Positions 37,401-45,909 are shown, numbered from the stretch's first letter. The stretch: 64,000 nucleotides of DNA from Sphingomonadales bacterium (GCA_028871475.1 JAGWMZ010000002.1:186001-250000), one strand, 5' to 3'. Made by a program: numbers and translations. The notes: generated from the sequence alone by a model not told the origin.

Positions 37401-37558
37401 AGATCTTCGGTGGCAGCAGCTATCTGCCCACGATCTCCCTCAACATCACCAATCTGACGAAGAGCCACATCCGTACCTATCTGCAGTACAAGAATGCCAC
37501 CTACTCGGACTACAACCCGGGTACGACGTTCAGCCTTGGCCTGCGCGAGAAGTTCTGA
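34469..37558 (+). CDS. TonB-dependent outer-membrane receptor (hexuronate/xylan locus)
   Basis: A 1029-residue receptor. It has a signal peptide (MMGLATGVSSFGLLATPAMAQQ), a TonB-box-like EIVVTGYRASLQRS near residue 50, a plug domain (NIAESLNRVPGVTITRDNDG, SSRADILEGGAAGSIDLRT) and a long barrel rich in Tyr/Asn, ending in aromatic FSLGLREKF. Length and plug type fit the large sphingomonad receptors that import oligosaccharides. The LacI-type operators upstream tie it to the glucuronate genes, so it probably takes up aldouronic acids or xylo-oligosaccharides. The start is ATG 34469; the track adds a GTG two codons earlier. Codon use is strongly optimised, suggesting high expression. Confidence 0.93.
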   Translation: MNYRKMTVMMGLATGVSSFGLLATPAMAQQAPATATAPAAPAASDQAQASEIVVTGYRASLQRSAEIKKNNVGLTETILAEDIGKFPDSNIAESLNRVPGVTITRDNDGEGVNAAIRGLGSAFTQVTLNGAAIMVGSTGTADGSGTGRQVDLNYFPTELFTSITVEKSSRADILEGGAAGSIDLRTAHPFDRPGTHYSLSMDGIYNTNAGKPGYKGAAVFSTTKGEFGVLVGVSGISNQVNSDGFESIGWTEPNLSAAQNTTSSRNNINGTGSNGSTWSIPGTVPAGAGNGLTTGSTLNQAALLALNPGLSITQLNQALIPRLGRVFNEYGSRKRITGVVSLEYKGDDNGLHLYLDSMLTKARNQEQRIDMDWIVRNGSAIPIGLQVDPNGVVTSGTFANAQSFLEYRPYDEKLTYYGFNPGGEYQATDHLKLELKADLTHSSFYRQSPSVLVATALGSGDTVNYTNNNGNIGIASSTDLDNPANFFWNSQSRVNIQDERRQTTTKGIRGSIKWDHDDLVLRVGAAYDNNYRNIVAYDNSALWQNAVCGNNPNVALLAPNTSPACNGANAPGSAAANYPGYGTGYTAGATTPIAYQGSLIPQSALASYLIPGPKGFVTVNWPAFAAASNYNQFNNSAPFSTSSNTGANSGQFQEKNFGAYVEADDKFEFGDNTLRLNGGVRFIHTNQRIGGYVANGTVAQQNANLQNGGYYPTVGFAAYNFINTYNSYSYALPAFTADLNVGRHAVFRASWSKTLTRPDPNAMLPGVNFSDPSAYQVTLGNPALAPYLSKNLDLGFEYYTGKEGYIAIAAYRKSITGFTQSQNISGTFGQLAQYGININTVTQQQALVINSQGGNNSPISISEQVNAGNLVINGGEFTIVQPLDFLLASHGIKGLGVIANLTVIDQSSQSGVYATGVPHTSYNLTLYYDHKGVSARVLYNYTGGSLAAQGPQNGLNGFGIYSDPHKELDFSSNFDLEKIFGGSSYLPTISLNITNLTKSHIRTYLQYKNATYSDYNPGTTFSLGLREKF

Positions 37559-37688
37559 TGATCCAGCCGTCTCGGGAAGGGCAGGGCCATGCGCCTTGCC
37601 CGACCCGGTCGGCCTATGCTCCAGAAGGGCCAGGCGGTGGCTCTCCATCGTCTGGTATTTTGCGATAGTCCCGGGAAAGGTCGTGTTC

Positions 37689-39023
37689 GTGTCTCACAGC
37701 TTTGTCACCTCTTCGTCCTTGTGCAAACGCGAGCGGCGGGGGCGGCGGCTGTCATTCCCAAGCCTGCGCCTGTGCGTTGTTGGTCTGGCCGCTGCCGGGC
37801 TGATGGCGGGCGGCGGGGCCATGGCCCGGCCTGCTCCGGCCCCATCCAAACCGGTCTGGCAGGAAAGCTGGGCTTCCGCGCAGCAGATCCCCGAAGCTGC
37901 CAATGCGCTTGATCCGGCGCTGCTGAGTGATGCCAGCCTGCGCCAGATCGTCCATCTTTCCGCTGGTGGCGGCGCCTTGCGCCTGCGCCTGTCCAATGCT
38001 TTCGGCACCGCGCCCCTCACGCTGGATGCCGTGCATGTGGCGCGGGCTCTCTCTCCCGCAGGCGCCGCCACCGATCCGGCCAGCGACCATGCCGTCACCT
38101 TTGATGGCCAGTCGAGCGTGACCATTCCGGCCGGGGCGGATTATCTGTCCGATCCGATTCACTGGCGGGTTGCCCCCTTCAGCGATCTGGCGGTGAGCAT
38201 GCATTTTGCCGCCGCGCCCCAGCAGCAGACCAGCCACCCCGGTTCGCGCGCGACCTCATGGCTGCTGCGCGGCCAGCACAGCGCCGAGGCGGCCTGGACC
38301 GGCGCGCGCTCTTTCGATCACTGGTACAACCTGTCGGGCGTCGAGGTGCTGACACGCGCCGGGACGGGCGGCGTGGTGGCGCTGGGCGATTCGATCACCG
38401 ATGGCCATGGCGCCACGACCAATGGCAATGACCGCTGGCCTGATGCGCTGGCGCGGCGCGGCGCGGCGCGGGGCCTGGCCGTGGTGAATGTGGGTATCGG
38501 CGGCAACCGGTTGCTGCACGACGGGCTGGGCCCCAATGCGCTGGCGCGTTTCGATCGCGATGTTCTGGCACAGAGCGGGGCCTGCACGGTCATCCTGCTC
38601 GAAGGGATCAATGATCTGGGCACGTTTGCGCGTGATCCGGCTGTGCGCGCCACGCTGACCGGCGAGGATCATCAGAAGTTCGTCTCGCAGATCATCGGCG
38701 CCTATCGCCAGATCATCGCGCGGGGCCATGCCCATGGGCTGCACATGGTGGGGGCGACGATCCTGCCCTTTGGCGGCAATGACTATTATCACCCCGATGC
38801 CGCGCTGGAGGCGGATCGCGCGGCCATCAACGCATGGATTCGGGCCAAGGGGCATTTTGACGCGATGGTCGATTTCGACGCTGTGACGCGCGATCCGCAG
38901 CATCCCGACCGCATGCGGCCGGCTTTCGATTCCGGCGATCACCTCCACCCTTCGCCGGCCGGTTACAAGGCCATGGCCGGCGCCATTTCGCTGACCGATC
39001 TGGCCCGTTGCAAGCCGCGTTGA
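37689..39023 (+). CDS. Exported SGNH/GDSL hydrolase
   Basis: A secreted esterase of about 444 residues. After a hydrophobic leader (LRLCVVGLAAAGLMAGGGAMA) comes an N-terminal beta domain, then the SGNH blocks: GVVALGDSITDGHGATTNGN (Ser), NVGIGGNRLLHDG (Gly), LLEGINDLG (Asn) and SGDHLHPSPAGY (Asp/His). In a glucuronoxylan locus this suggests removal of acetyl groups from hemicellulose oligomers, but the family is broad. I prefer the GTG at 37689 with AAAGG upstream; the GTG at 37683 is equally possible. The track start lies inside the receptor gene. It follows the receptor by 130 bp. Confidence 0.88.
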   Translation: MSHSFVTSSSLCKRERRGRRLSFPSLRLCVVGLAAAGLMAGGGAMARPAPAPSKPVWQESWASAQQIPEAANALDPALLSDASLRQIVHLSAGGGALRLRLSNAFGTAPLTLDAVHVARALSPAGAATDPASDHAVTFDGQSSVTIPAGADYLSDPIHWRVAPFSDLAVSMHFAAAPQQQTSHPGSRATSWLLRGQHSAEAAWTGARSFDHWYNLSGVEVLTRAGTGGVVALGDSITDGHGATTNGNDRWPDALARRGAARGLAVVNVGIGGNRLLHDGLGPNALARFDRDVLAQSGACTVILLEGINDLGTFARDPAVRATLTGEDHQKFVSQIIGAYRQIIARGHAHGLHMVGATILPFGGNDYYHPDAALEADRAAINAWIRAKGHFDAMVDFDAVTRDPQHPDRMRPAFDSGDHLHPSPAGYKAMAGAISLTDLARCKPR

Positions 39024-39293
39024 GCGCGATCATGCGGGCAGATTGGGTGGATGGTGCCGATCCTCGGATCGGCAGCTCCTTTTGGGATTTTGCCACTTTG
39101 ACCGTAAAAAGCCCGTAGAATCGCTTGATGACACCGGTTTCCTAATCTATGCCAAGCCTCAGCAAGGCACTTTGGGAGAGGTCGCTTCATGCATGCAGAA
39201 CGGCAAGGGGCGGATTCCGCCTCATTGATACATGCGTCCATCGCCAAGGTGCCGTCGGGTGCGGTGAGAGCGACAGGGCGACCAGCCATCGCC

Positions 39294-42200
39294 ATGCGCA
39301 TCCTCGCCACCGCCTCGCTCGCGGCTCTTGCGCTCGGGGCGCTTCCTGCCGCGGCCGCCCCAGGTGACGGACTGCTGTTCCGCGCCTCGCTCGACCATGA
39401 TTTTCACGCTGAAACCGCAGGCGGCGACCCGGTTCCCAATTTCCGCAGCGATGTGAGCATCGTGCCCGATGGCGCCATCGGCGGCGCGGCGCGCTGGGAG
39501 GATGACGGCTATGTCGCGTGGAAGGCGCCGGGCAACATGCTGGCCGCGCGCGGCACGCTCTCCTTCTTCTGGCGTTCGCGTTATCCCGTGGGCGAAGCGC
39601 CTTTCGTCATCTTTCGCGCCGGTTTTGCTGACCACACCAGTTGGGACATGACCTTCCTGCGCATCGACTGGAATGGCCATGGCTTCGACGCTTTCGTCAC
39701 CGATGCCAGCCTGTCGCGCATTCGCGTCTCATGGGCCATGCCGCAAAAGCCTTCGCCCAGCGTCTGGAACCACATCGCCTTTGCCTGGGATGAGACGGTG
39801 GGCGTGCGCCTCTACGTCGATGGGCATGAGGTGGCCGCCAAGGACCAGAAGGCCGATCTCGACAATGGGCTCGACGGTTTCGGCATGGCCGGGCGGGTGC
39901 TTTCGCCGCATCAGGTGCAGAGCCGCTATAATTTCATGCGTGGCAGCGATCTCGATGAGATCCGCGTCTATGATCACATGCTGCCCGCCGCCGCCATTGC
40001 CACATTGGCCGCGAAGGGTGAGCCGGCGGCTGACAAGGGGTCGGACAAAAGCGCGGCATGGGCCGCATGGCTGCACCGCTATGGCTGGGACAAAGGCCTG
40101 CCGCCCGTACTGGAACCGGGCACCACCACCATCCGCAAGGTGGAGTTCGCCGATGCGCGCGACATGAAGGAGCGCATGTGGAAAGGCGTGGATGGCATCG
40201 ACGAGACGACCTGGCCGGGCGTTTACAACCGCTCGCGCCTGCCGGGGCGCGATGATTATTTCGAGCTGCCCGACTGGAATGTCTATGTCGAGGGCGGCAA
40301 GCGCTATGAGCTGACCGTGCCGACGGGCGAGCCTTTCAACCGCGTGGAAATTCGCGGCGGGGCCTATGGCAGCCTGACATGGGCGGGGGATAGCGGCAAA
40401 AGCCAGCTTCTGGCCCAGCGTCCGCAAGGGGTGGTGCGCAGCGCTGACAGCTTTGCCACGCGGCAGGGCGGGGTGCTCTCCTTCACCAACATCATGCAGG
40501 AACAGCCCATTCAGGAAATCTGGGCCTATGATGTGACGCAGGCCCCCGAACCCAACGGCAGCTTCAAGCTCGACTATGTGATCGATGCGAAGACTTCGCC
40601 CGATATGGCGCCACTTTCGGCGCTCAACAGCTTCATCGCCGGGCGCTATCCGTTGGACGAACGCACCACGGTGGTCGCCATGCCCAGCAGCGGGGTGAAG
40701 GCGGCGGTGGGCGCCGGGGCGGCTGGTGCCGGTGGCGGCAATGCCGTCATCGCGGGCGCGGCACCCATCGTCCATGTGCTCATCCCTTCCAGCTTTGGCG
40801 AGGCCAAGGCGGATCAGCCTTTGGCTCGCGCCTGGGATTATGGCTGGCAAAATCTGCATGACGGGCTGGATGGCATCGCCATCGACCTGCCCGCGCTCAA
40901 TGTCACGCCGCGGCCGGGCGGGCTTGTCGCGCTCAACATTCGGGTGAAAGACCCGATCTGGCCGATGCGCGACATGATCGACGTCTCGGTCTCGGTGCCG
41001 CCGGGGCAGAAACGCACGCTGTGGCTGGACCTGCGCGACCGCATCCTCTCGAACGACAGCCTTTATCTCTCCATCGCGGCCTCCGCGCCCGATTTCACTG
41101 CTGCCTCGCTCAATGGCGCGCATATCCGCCTGGTCTTCAAGCCGCGCGCGCAGGCCCTGCGCGAGCATGTGGCCGACCGGTTGATGCAGGTGAAGGACAA
41201 TTGGAGCTATCTGGTCGAGGAGCACACCGCCTCGATGCGCGAAGGGCTTTACCGCCGCCTGCATGGCGATGTGACCGACCTGCTGCGCGTTGACCCGGAC
41301 AATGCGGAAGCCCGCGCCTGGTGGGCCGACATTGACTATCGCCCGGAAAACCTGCCCCCTGTATCCCTGCCGCCAGTGCCGGCGGGCGTGCCGGGCTGGG
41401 CCGCGCGCCAGTTGCAGGATCTGGCGCTGGTGCGCCATTTCGTGAACTGGTGGATCGACGAGCGGCAGGTGCCCTTTGGCGATTTTGGCGGCGGCATTTC
41501 CGATGATACCGATCTTGTCCAGCAATGGCCCGGTGTCGCGCTGATGGGGGTGGAGCCGGACAAGATCAACGCCTCGGTGCGCGCGCTGTCGGATGCGGCC
41601 TACAAGAACGGCATGATCGTCAATGGCTTGCCCTATATCACCACGGACGAGTTGCATGTTTACGAGGAGGGCATCAACTCCAACGGCGAGCGGCTCTACC
41701 TCAACTGGGGCGAGCCCAAGGCGGTCGAGCGGCTGATGGCGACGACCAAGGCGCTGCAGTCAGTGATCATGGTCAATCCGGCCGGGCATATGCATTTCGC
41801 CAGCAATTGGTATGGCGCGCGCAAGATGTATCGTGAAGGGCCGTGGGAATGGCAGAAGCCCTATTCCTTCTCTGTCACGCAAAGTCCCATTCTGGTCGGG
41901 CTCTACAATGGCAATGCGACGGCGCGCGGGTTGGTCACGGGGCTGATGGATGGGCTGCTGGCCCATGGCAAGCAGGGCAGCGACGGGCTCTGGCGTTTCC
42001 CCAATGACATCAACTGGCGCAGTGATGCCGAGCGGGCGGGCGATGGCGGTGGCGCCTCATTGCCTCCGCAGGCGGCCTGGGCGGCGTGGCGTTTTACGGG
42101 CGACGCGCGCTATTTGCGGCCCATCGACACGCTGATCGCCAAGGGCGGCTTTGGCGCCTTGCACCAGTTCGATGACAACGGCTTTGCCTTGCTGCCCGAT

Positions 42201-43067
42201 GGTGCGGCGCTGCTCGCCAAAGTGCCCGCCAAGCCCACCACCGGCTTTGGGCATTATGCCGCATGGCTGAAAACCGGAGATCGCAAGGAGATCGAAACGC
42301 TGCACGAAGAGGCGATCATCGACAAGACCCAGCATATGGGGATGATGACGCAAGGGCATTGGTGGACCGACCGGGTGGAGATCGCCTCGGACATGTTGCA
42401 GCGCGAAAGGCTGGGCGGCATTGCGCTGGTGCGGGGCAATTACTGGCCGGGCAACCTCGTGAGCTGGCGTTTTGCCGAGCCGGAGGGGGCGGAAAAGGTC
42501 GCCCTGCTGGTCAGCAATGACCGTGCCGATCATTTCCGCGTGACGGCCTATAACAGCAGCGAGAAGGATCAGGCGGCCACCATGTCGACCTGGGATATTC
42601 CGGCAGGTAGCTGGATCATGCGCGGTGATGACGGCAGCGAGCAGCATGTCACGCTGGAGCGCAGCGCCAGCATCGCGCTGCGCTTTGCCCCGGGGCGCGA
42701 AACCACGCTGGATTTCCGCCTTGCCAAGGCAGAGGCGCCGGTGGAGCAGCGGCCCGATCTGGGCATTGGCGCGGATGATGTGCAGGTGGCGCGGGGCGCG
42801 GTCGCTGTCACCGTTCACAGCCTTGGCGCCAAACCTGCCGAAGGCGGCGTGGCGATGCTGGTGGCGGCGGATGGCCGTGTCCTGGCAAAAGTGACGATCC
42901 CGACCCTGCCGGCCCCCAGTGATCTGACGCCCAAGACAACCAGCCTGCGTCTGCCGCTGCCTGCGGGCGGCGCGGCGCAAGGGCTCACGGTGCGGGTCAG
43001 CCTGCCGGACAGCGTGCAAGAGATTACCCAGCTCAACAACAGCATTCCGGTTCCGGCCGGGCGATGA
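39294..43067 (+). CDS. Very large exported protein, LamG-like N-terminus, unknown catalytic core
   Basis: A 1257-residue protein with signal peptide MRILATASLAALALGALPAAAA. Residues ~25-240 resemble a LamG/concanavalin-like domain (GTLSFFWRSR, VWNHIAFAWDETVGVRLYVDG, SDLDEIRVYDHML). Residues ~300-620 look beta-rich. A helical region follows (~640-1080), with acidic, aromatic motifs such as FGDFGGGISDDTDLVQQWP, RLYLNWGEP and FPNDINWRSDAERAGDGGG, the kind of sequence found in alpha/alpha-toroid glycosidases. The last ~100 residues look like a CARDB-type beta domain. No known family is clear. The start at 39294 is preferred; the upstream in-frame ATG at 39189 has a better ribosome site (GGGAGAGG) but adds 35 residues with rare ATA, AGA and CGA codons. 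Its stop overlaps the next gene (ATGA). Confidence 0.85.
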   Translation: MRILATASLAALALGALPAAAAPGDGLLFRASLDHDFHAETAGGDPVPNFRSDVSIVPDGAIGGAARWEDDGYVAWKAPGNMLAARGTLSFFWRSRYPVGEAPFVIFRAGFADHTSWDMTFLRIDWNGHGFDAFVTDASLSRIRVSWAMPQKPSPSVWNHIAFAWDETVGVRLYVDGHEVAAKDQKADLDNGLDGFGMAGRVLSPHQVQSRYNFMRGSDLDEIRVYDHMLPAAAIATLAAKGEPAADKGSDKSAAWAAWLHRYGWDKGLPPVLEPGTTTIRKVEFADARDMKERMWKGVDGIDETTWPGVYNRSRLPGRDDYFELPDWNVYVEGGKRYELTVPTGEPFNRVEIRGGAYGSLTWAGDSGKSQLLAQRPQGVVRSADSFATRQGGVLSFTNIMQEQPIQEIWAYDVTQAPEPNGSFKLDYVIDAKTSPDMAPLSALNSFIAGRYPLDERTTVVAMPSSGVKAAVGAGAAGAGGGNAVIAGAAPIVHVLIPSSFGEAKADQPLARAWDYGWQNLHDGLDGIAIDLPALNVTPRPGGLVALNIRVKDPIWPMRDMIDVSVSVPPGQKRTLWLDLRDRILSNDSLYLSIAASAPDFTAASLNGAHIRLVFKPRAQALREHVADRLMQVKDNWSYLVEEHTASMREGLYRRLHGDVTDLLRVDPDNAEARAWWADIDYRPENLPPVSLPPVPAGVPGWAARQLQDLALVRHFVNWWIDERQVPFGDFGGGISDDTDLVQQWPGVALMGVEPDKINASVRALSDAAYKNGMIVNGLPYITTDELHVYEEGINSNGERLYLNWGEPKAVERLMATTKALQSVIMVNPAGHMHFASNWYGARKMYREGPWEWQKPYSFSVTQSPILVGLYNGNATARGLVTGLMDGLLAHGKQGSDGLWRFPNDINWRSDAERAGDGGGASLPPQAAWAAWRFTGDARYLRPIDTLIAKGGFGALHQFDDNGFALLPDGAALLAKVPAKPTTGFGHYAAWLKTGDRKEIETLHEEAIIDKTQHMGMMTQGHWWTDRVEIASDMLQRERLGGIALVRGNYWPGNLVSWRFAEPEGAEKVALLVSNDRADHFRVTAYNSSEKDQAATMSTWDIPAGSWIMRGDDGSEQHVTLERSASIALRFAPGRETTLDFRLAKAEAPVEQRPDLGIGADDVQVARGAVAVTVHSLGAKPAEGGVAMLVAADGRVLAKVTIPTLPAPSDLTPKTTSLRLPLPAGGAAQGLTVRVSLPDSVQEITQLNNSIPVPAGR

Positions 43068-44539
43068 GTATGCGGCGGCGCGCGGTTCTGGGTGGCGTGA
43101 TGGGGCTGACGTTGGCTGGCTTTGGCGAGCGCTTGCGTGCCGTACCCGCAGCAAGGCCCGATCTTCGCGCGGCGCTGGATGCGGCGGAGAAAGCCGCCAC
43201 GCCTGATGCGGCACTGGCGCTGCTGGCCCCATTTGGCGAAGGGCATCTGACTGAAACCGACCGGCTAGACCTACGCGCGGCGCGGGCGGGGCTGGCGATT
43301 GATGCGCAGCTTGCCCGCCGCTTTCCCCATGGCGTGGGGCTGCGCCCCTATCGCGTTACACCGCGAGACGGGGCATGGCGCGGCCCATCGCCCGAGGCCA
43401 TCGATGCGGAAACGCGTGCTCTTACCGCCGATGCGCAGGCCGGGATTGTCCTGCCGCGTGTCTGGCTGGAGCGTCTGATCACCGCCATCGAGCAACACAA
43501 GGCCGCCGGGCCGGCACTGGCCTCCGCGCTTGGCCGGCAGGCGGATCTGTTGGCATCGCTGCGTCCGCAAAGTCCGGCACGACAGGGCCTGGGCCAATTG
43601 CCACAGGGAGAACGCTGGTTTGCCCTGCTTGCCGCGCGGCCGGGCGGGGCCATCGGCTCTCTGTCGCGGTGCGAGCAGCAGCTGGCCGCCCGCCGCGATG
43701 CCCTGCATCGGGAAGCGGGTGACATCTTCGCGCGGATGGGCGTGAGGGGGGAGACGGTCGGCGTCTGCTTTCGTCAGATATGGCAGGATCCGGCCTGGCT
43801 TTACAGCGACGATGCGCAAGGTCGTGCGCAGGCCGTGGCCGATATGACGCATCAACTGGCCTTCATGCGCGGCCGTCTTGGGGATCACTTCGGCCCCCTG
43901 CCCGCATGGTGCGTCAACGCCTCGGTCCGCGCCCTGAGCGCGCAGGAGATGGCCGCCGGGCATCAGGGCTATCGCGCGGTGCCAAGGCCCGGTGCGCCCG
44001 GTGCCTACATCGTGGATCTCAAGACCATCCGCCTGCGCCCGCGCTGGAGCCTGCCCGCCGTTGTCGCGCATGAATTGCTGCCCGGCCACATGATCCAGCT
44101 CGGCATGGAAGGGCTGCATCCGCCCCATCCGCTGCGCCGCCGCTATGCCAGCAGCTTTGTCGAGGGCTGGGCCATCTATGCCGAGCAGCTCGCCGCTGCC
44201 GAAGGCGCCTATCCCGACATTCTCTCGCGGCTCGGCAGCATCCATTGGGACCTGTTCCACATCTGCCGCGGGCTGGTGGACCTGGGCATCCATTTGCATG
44301 GCTGGAGCCATGAGGAGGCGCGCGCGCGGCTGGAGGACTGGCAGGGCGTGGCGGCCTATTTCGCGCCCTTCGACACCGATCTTGACCGTATCGCGCTGGA
44401 GCCCGGCGTGCGGCTGGCCGATGCGATGGCTGCCCTGGCGATCCGCGATCGGGCCGCGCTGCGTCAAGGCGATAGTCTGCGCGCCTTTCACAGGACGCTG
44501 GTGGAGAACGGTTCACGGCGGAGCGAGGATCTGCCCTGA
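43064..44539 (+). CDS. DUF885 family metallo-hydrolase, probable export
   Basis: A 491-residue DUF885 protein. The zinc-site signature HELLPGHMIQLGMEG (HExxH-like) is followed by the second ligand region SFVEGWAIYAEQLAAAEGAY, as in this carboxypeptidase-like family. The N-terminus MSMRRRAVLGGVMGLTLAG is Arg-rich then hydrophobic, consistent with Sec or Tat export. The ATG overlaps the stop of the 1257-residue protein gene, so the two are translated together, which links a peptidase-like enzyme to a polysaccharide locus. The natural substrate of DUF885 proteins is mostly unknown. The length is somewhat short of the ~600 residues common in the family. Confidence 0.88.
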   Translation: MSMRRRAVLGGVMGLTLAGFGERLRAVPAARPDLRAALDAAEKAATPDAALALLAPFGEGHLTETDRLDLRAARAGLAIDAQLARRFPHGVGLRPYRVTPRDGAWRGPSPEAIDAETRALTADAQAGIVLPRVWLERLITAIEQHKAAGPALASALGRQADLLASLRPQSPARQGLGQLPQGERWFALLAARPGGAIGSLSRCEQQLAARRDALHREAGDIFARMGVRGETVGVCFRQIWQDPAWLYSDDAQGRAQAVADMTHQLAFMRGRLGDHFGPLPAWCVNASVRALSAQEMAAGHQGYRAVPRPGAPGAYIVDLKTIRLRPRWSLPAVVAHELLPGHMIQLGMEGLHPPHPLRRRYASSFVEGWAIYAEQLAAAEGAYPDILSRLGSIHWDLFHICRGLVDLGIHLHGWSHEEARARLEDWQGVAAYFAPFDTDLDRIALEPGVRLADAMAALAIRDRAALRQGDSLRAFHRTLVENGSRRSEDLP

Positions 44540-44616
44540 CGAGCCGCGCGATGGCATGGACCCTTCGCCACGCCTGCGCATTGAACACCGGGTGAGAGAT
44601 GTCGCGGAGATCGACA

Positions 44617-44910
44617 ATGCCACGCGGTGACAAATCGGCCTATACCGACAAGCAGAAGCGCAAGGCCCGCCATATCGAGGACAGCTACGAGGCGCGCGGT
44701 GTCCCGCAAGGCGAGGCGGCGAAACGCGCCTGGGCGACGGTGAACAAGGACTCGGGCGGCGGCAATCGTTCGGGTTCCGGGCGTGGCCGGACTGATACGC
44801 ATGTCTCCTCTTCACGCGGTGGACGGGCGAACCGCTCGGGCTCTCCCGAACAGCGCAGCGCCGCTGCCCGCAAGGGATGGGTGACGCGCCGCCGCAACCA
44901 GTCGAGCTGA
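44617..44910 (+). CDS. Plasmid-stabilisation-protein-like small basic protein
   Basis: A 97-residue highly basic, Ser/Gly/Arg-rich protein. The N-terminal motif MPRGDKSAYTDKQKRKARHIEDSYEARGV followed by AAKRAWATVNK is that of short proteins often annotated as plasmid stabilisation proteins. The tail AARKGWVTRRR resembles KGG/stress-type repeats and may bind nucleic acid. GGAG lies 7 nt before the ATG at 44617; the track start at 44599 lacks this. The name reflects similarity only; it is chromosomal here and sits with other small stress-type genes. Confidence 0.75.
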   Translation: MPRGDKSAYTDKQKRKARHIEDSYEARGVPQGEAAKRAWATVNKDSGGGNRSGSGRGRTDTHVSSSRGGRANRSGSPEQRSAAARKGWVTRRRNQSS

Positions 44911-44918
44911 CAGCAACT

Positions 44919-44934
44919 GGCCCCAAGCGGGGCC
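44919..44934 (+). terminator. Weak hairpin GGCCCC-AAGC-GGGGCC
   Basis: A 6-bp perfect GC stem directly after the preceding stop, with only TT after it. It may attenuate transcription rather than end it. Confidence 0.35.
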
Positions 44935-44953
44935 TTGCCAAAAGGATGGGAAC

Positions 44954-45193
44954 ATGACTGCTTTGACGATGAAGCGCGGGCTCTGTGTCGGCCTGCTCAG
45001 CGCCCTTGGCGGCTGGCTTTACCTCAGCCGGGGCACGGCGAAGAAGGATGGCAAGGGCGGGCACGAGGCATCGCCCACGCCTGTGCGCGATGCCGGCCCT
45101 GCCCATATGCGCGACAAGCCTGCCAAATGGGACAAGGTGGATGAAGCATCCGACGCTTCCTTCCCCGCCAGCGATCCGCCGTCCACCTATTGA
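44954..45193 (+). CDS. Small membrane protein with DASFPASDPP motif
   Basis: A 79-residue protein. The N-terminus has one hydrophobic segment (CVGLLSALGGWLYL) and the C-terminus carries KVDEASDASFPASDPPSTY, a motif shared by many short uncharacterised proteobacterial proteins. The linker is charged. AAAGGATGGGAAC precedes the ATG. Function unknown; its neighbours suggest a general stress cluster. Confidence 0.7.
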   Translation: MTALTMKRGLCVGLLSALGGWLYLSRGTAKKDGKGGHEASPTPVRDAGPAHMRDKPAKWDKVDEASDASFPASDPPSTY

Positions 45194-45384
45194 TCGCCGC
45201 GCTGCGACCAACCCTTGCCGGGGCGCGGTGAAACGTAATCCATGGCGACACTTTCGCCCGGCCCGGCACTTTCATCCTTCGCGCGGGGCAAGCCCGCGCG
45301 AGGCGAGCGAGAGAGAAATGCTGCGGCCATGCTGCGCTATTTCTCGTGCAGCAAAAGTCACATGCAAAACCATGGGAGCCCAAG

Positions 45385-45837
45385 ATGTCTCAGAACGAAC
45401 ATGATATTTCGACGCTGAACAGCCTGATCACAACCACCATCGACAGCGCCGAGGGCTATGCCGAAGCCGCAAGGGAGGCGCAGAACAGCCGCTTTGCCGC
45501 CCTCTTTTCCCAGCGCGCCAGTGAGCGGCGCGCCATGGCCACGCGGATGCAGAATGAGGTCAGCCTGCTGGGCGGCGAGCCCGAGCGGAGCGGTTCGGTC
45601 ATCGGCGGCGCCGAGCGCATGTTCTTCAACCTCAAATCGGCCGTGACGAACCACAATGAAAAGATGATCGTCAATGAGGTCGAGGCGGGTGAAGACCATA
45701 TCAAGGCGAAGTATGAGGATGCCGTGCTGGACCGCGCATTGTCGCCGCAGGTCAAGGCGATCATCGAGGATGCCTTCCGCCACGTGCTGGAAGGGCATGA
45801 CGAGATGCGCGACATCAAGCACGCGATGGAGCGTTGA
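45385..45837 (+). CDS. DUF2383-like (PA2169 family) four-helix-bundle protein
   Basis: A 150-residue all-helical protein resembling DUF2383/PA2169 ferritin-like bundles: ISTLNSLITTTIDSAEGYAEAAREAQNSRFAALFSQRASERRAMATRMQ, then a second pair of helices including NEVEAGEDHIKAKYEDAVLD. Glu and His spacing might bind metal but a full di-iron motif is not evident. The ATG at 45385 follows GGGAGCCCAAG; the track start (45346) adds an unlikely leader. Members are often stress- or stationary-phase-induced. Role unproven. Confidence 0.8.
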   Translation: MSQNEHDISTLNSLITTTIDSAEGYAEAAREAQNSRFAALFSQRASERRAMATRMQNEVSLLGGEPERSGSVIGGAERMFFNLKSAVTNHNEKMIVNEVEAGEDHIKAKYEDAVLDRALSPQVKAIIEDAFRHVLEGHDEMRDIKHAMER

Positions 45838-45839
45838 TC

Positions 45840-45890
45840 GCAAGGTGCCAATCGTCACAAGGTGTCCGTCGCGACAAGGTGTCCGTCGCG
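45840..45890. repeat. 17-bp tandem repeat, two exact and one degenerate copy
   Basis: ACAAGGTGTCCGTCGCG occurs at 45857-45873 and 45874-45890. A diverged copy (11 of 17 bases) lies at 45840-45856. It fills the gap between two convergent genes. Confidence 0.8.
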
Positions 45891-45909
45891 ATCGGGGGGG
45901 CTGGCAGTC

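Noticed and set aside
35060-37648. 862-aa minus-strand ORF
   Set aside because: Antisense to the TonB receptor; receptor motifs on the plus strand are unambiguous.
39189-39293. Upstream start of the giant exported protein
   Set aside because: A good ribosome site is present, but the 35 added residues use rare codons and would bury the signal peptide; kept only as an alternative.
45840-45890. Possible CRISPR-like repeat
   Set aside because: Units are directly adjacent without spacers and no cas genes are present.
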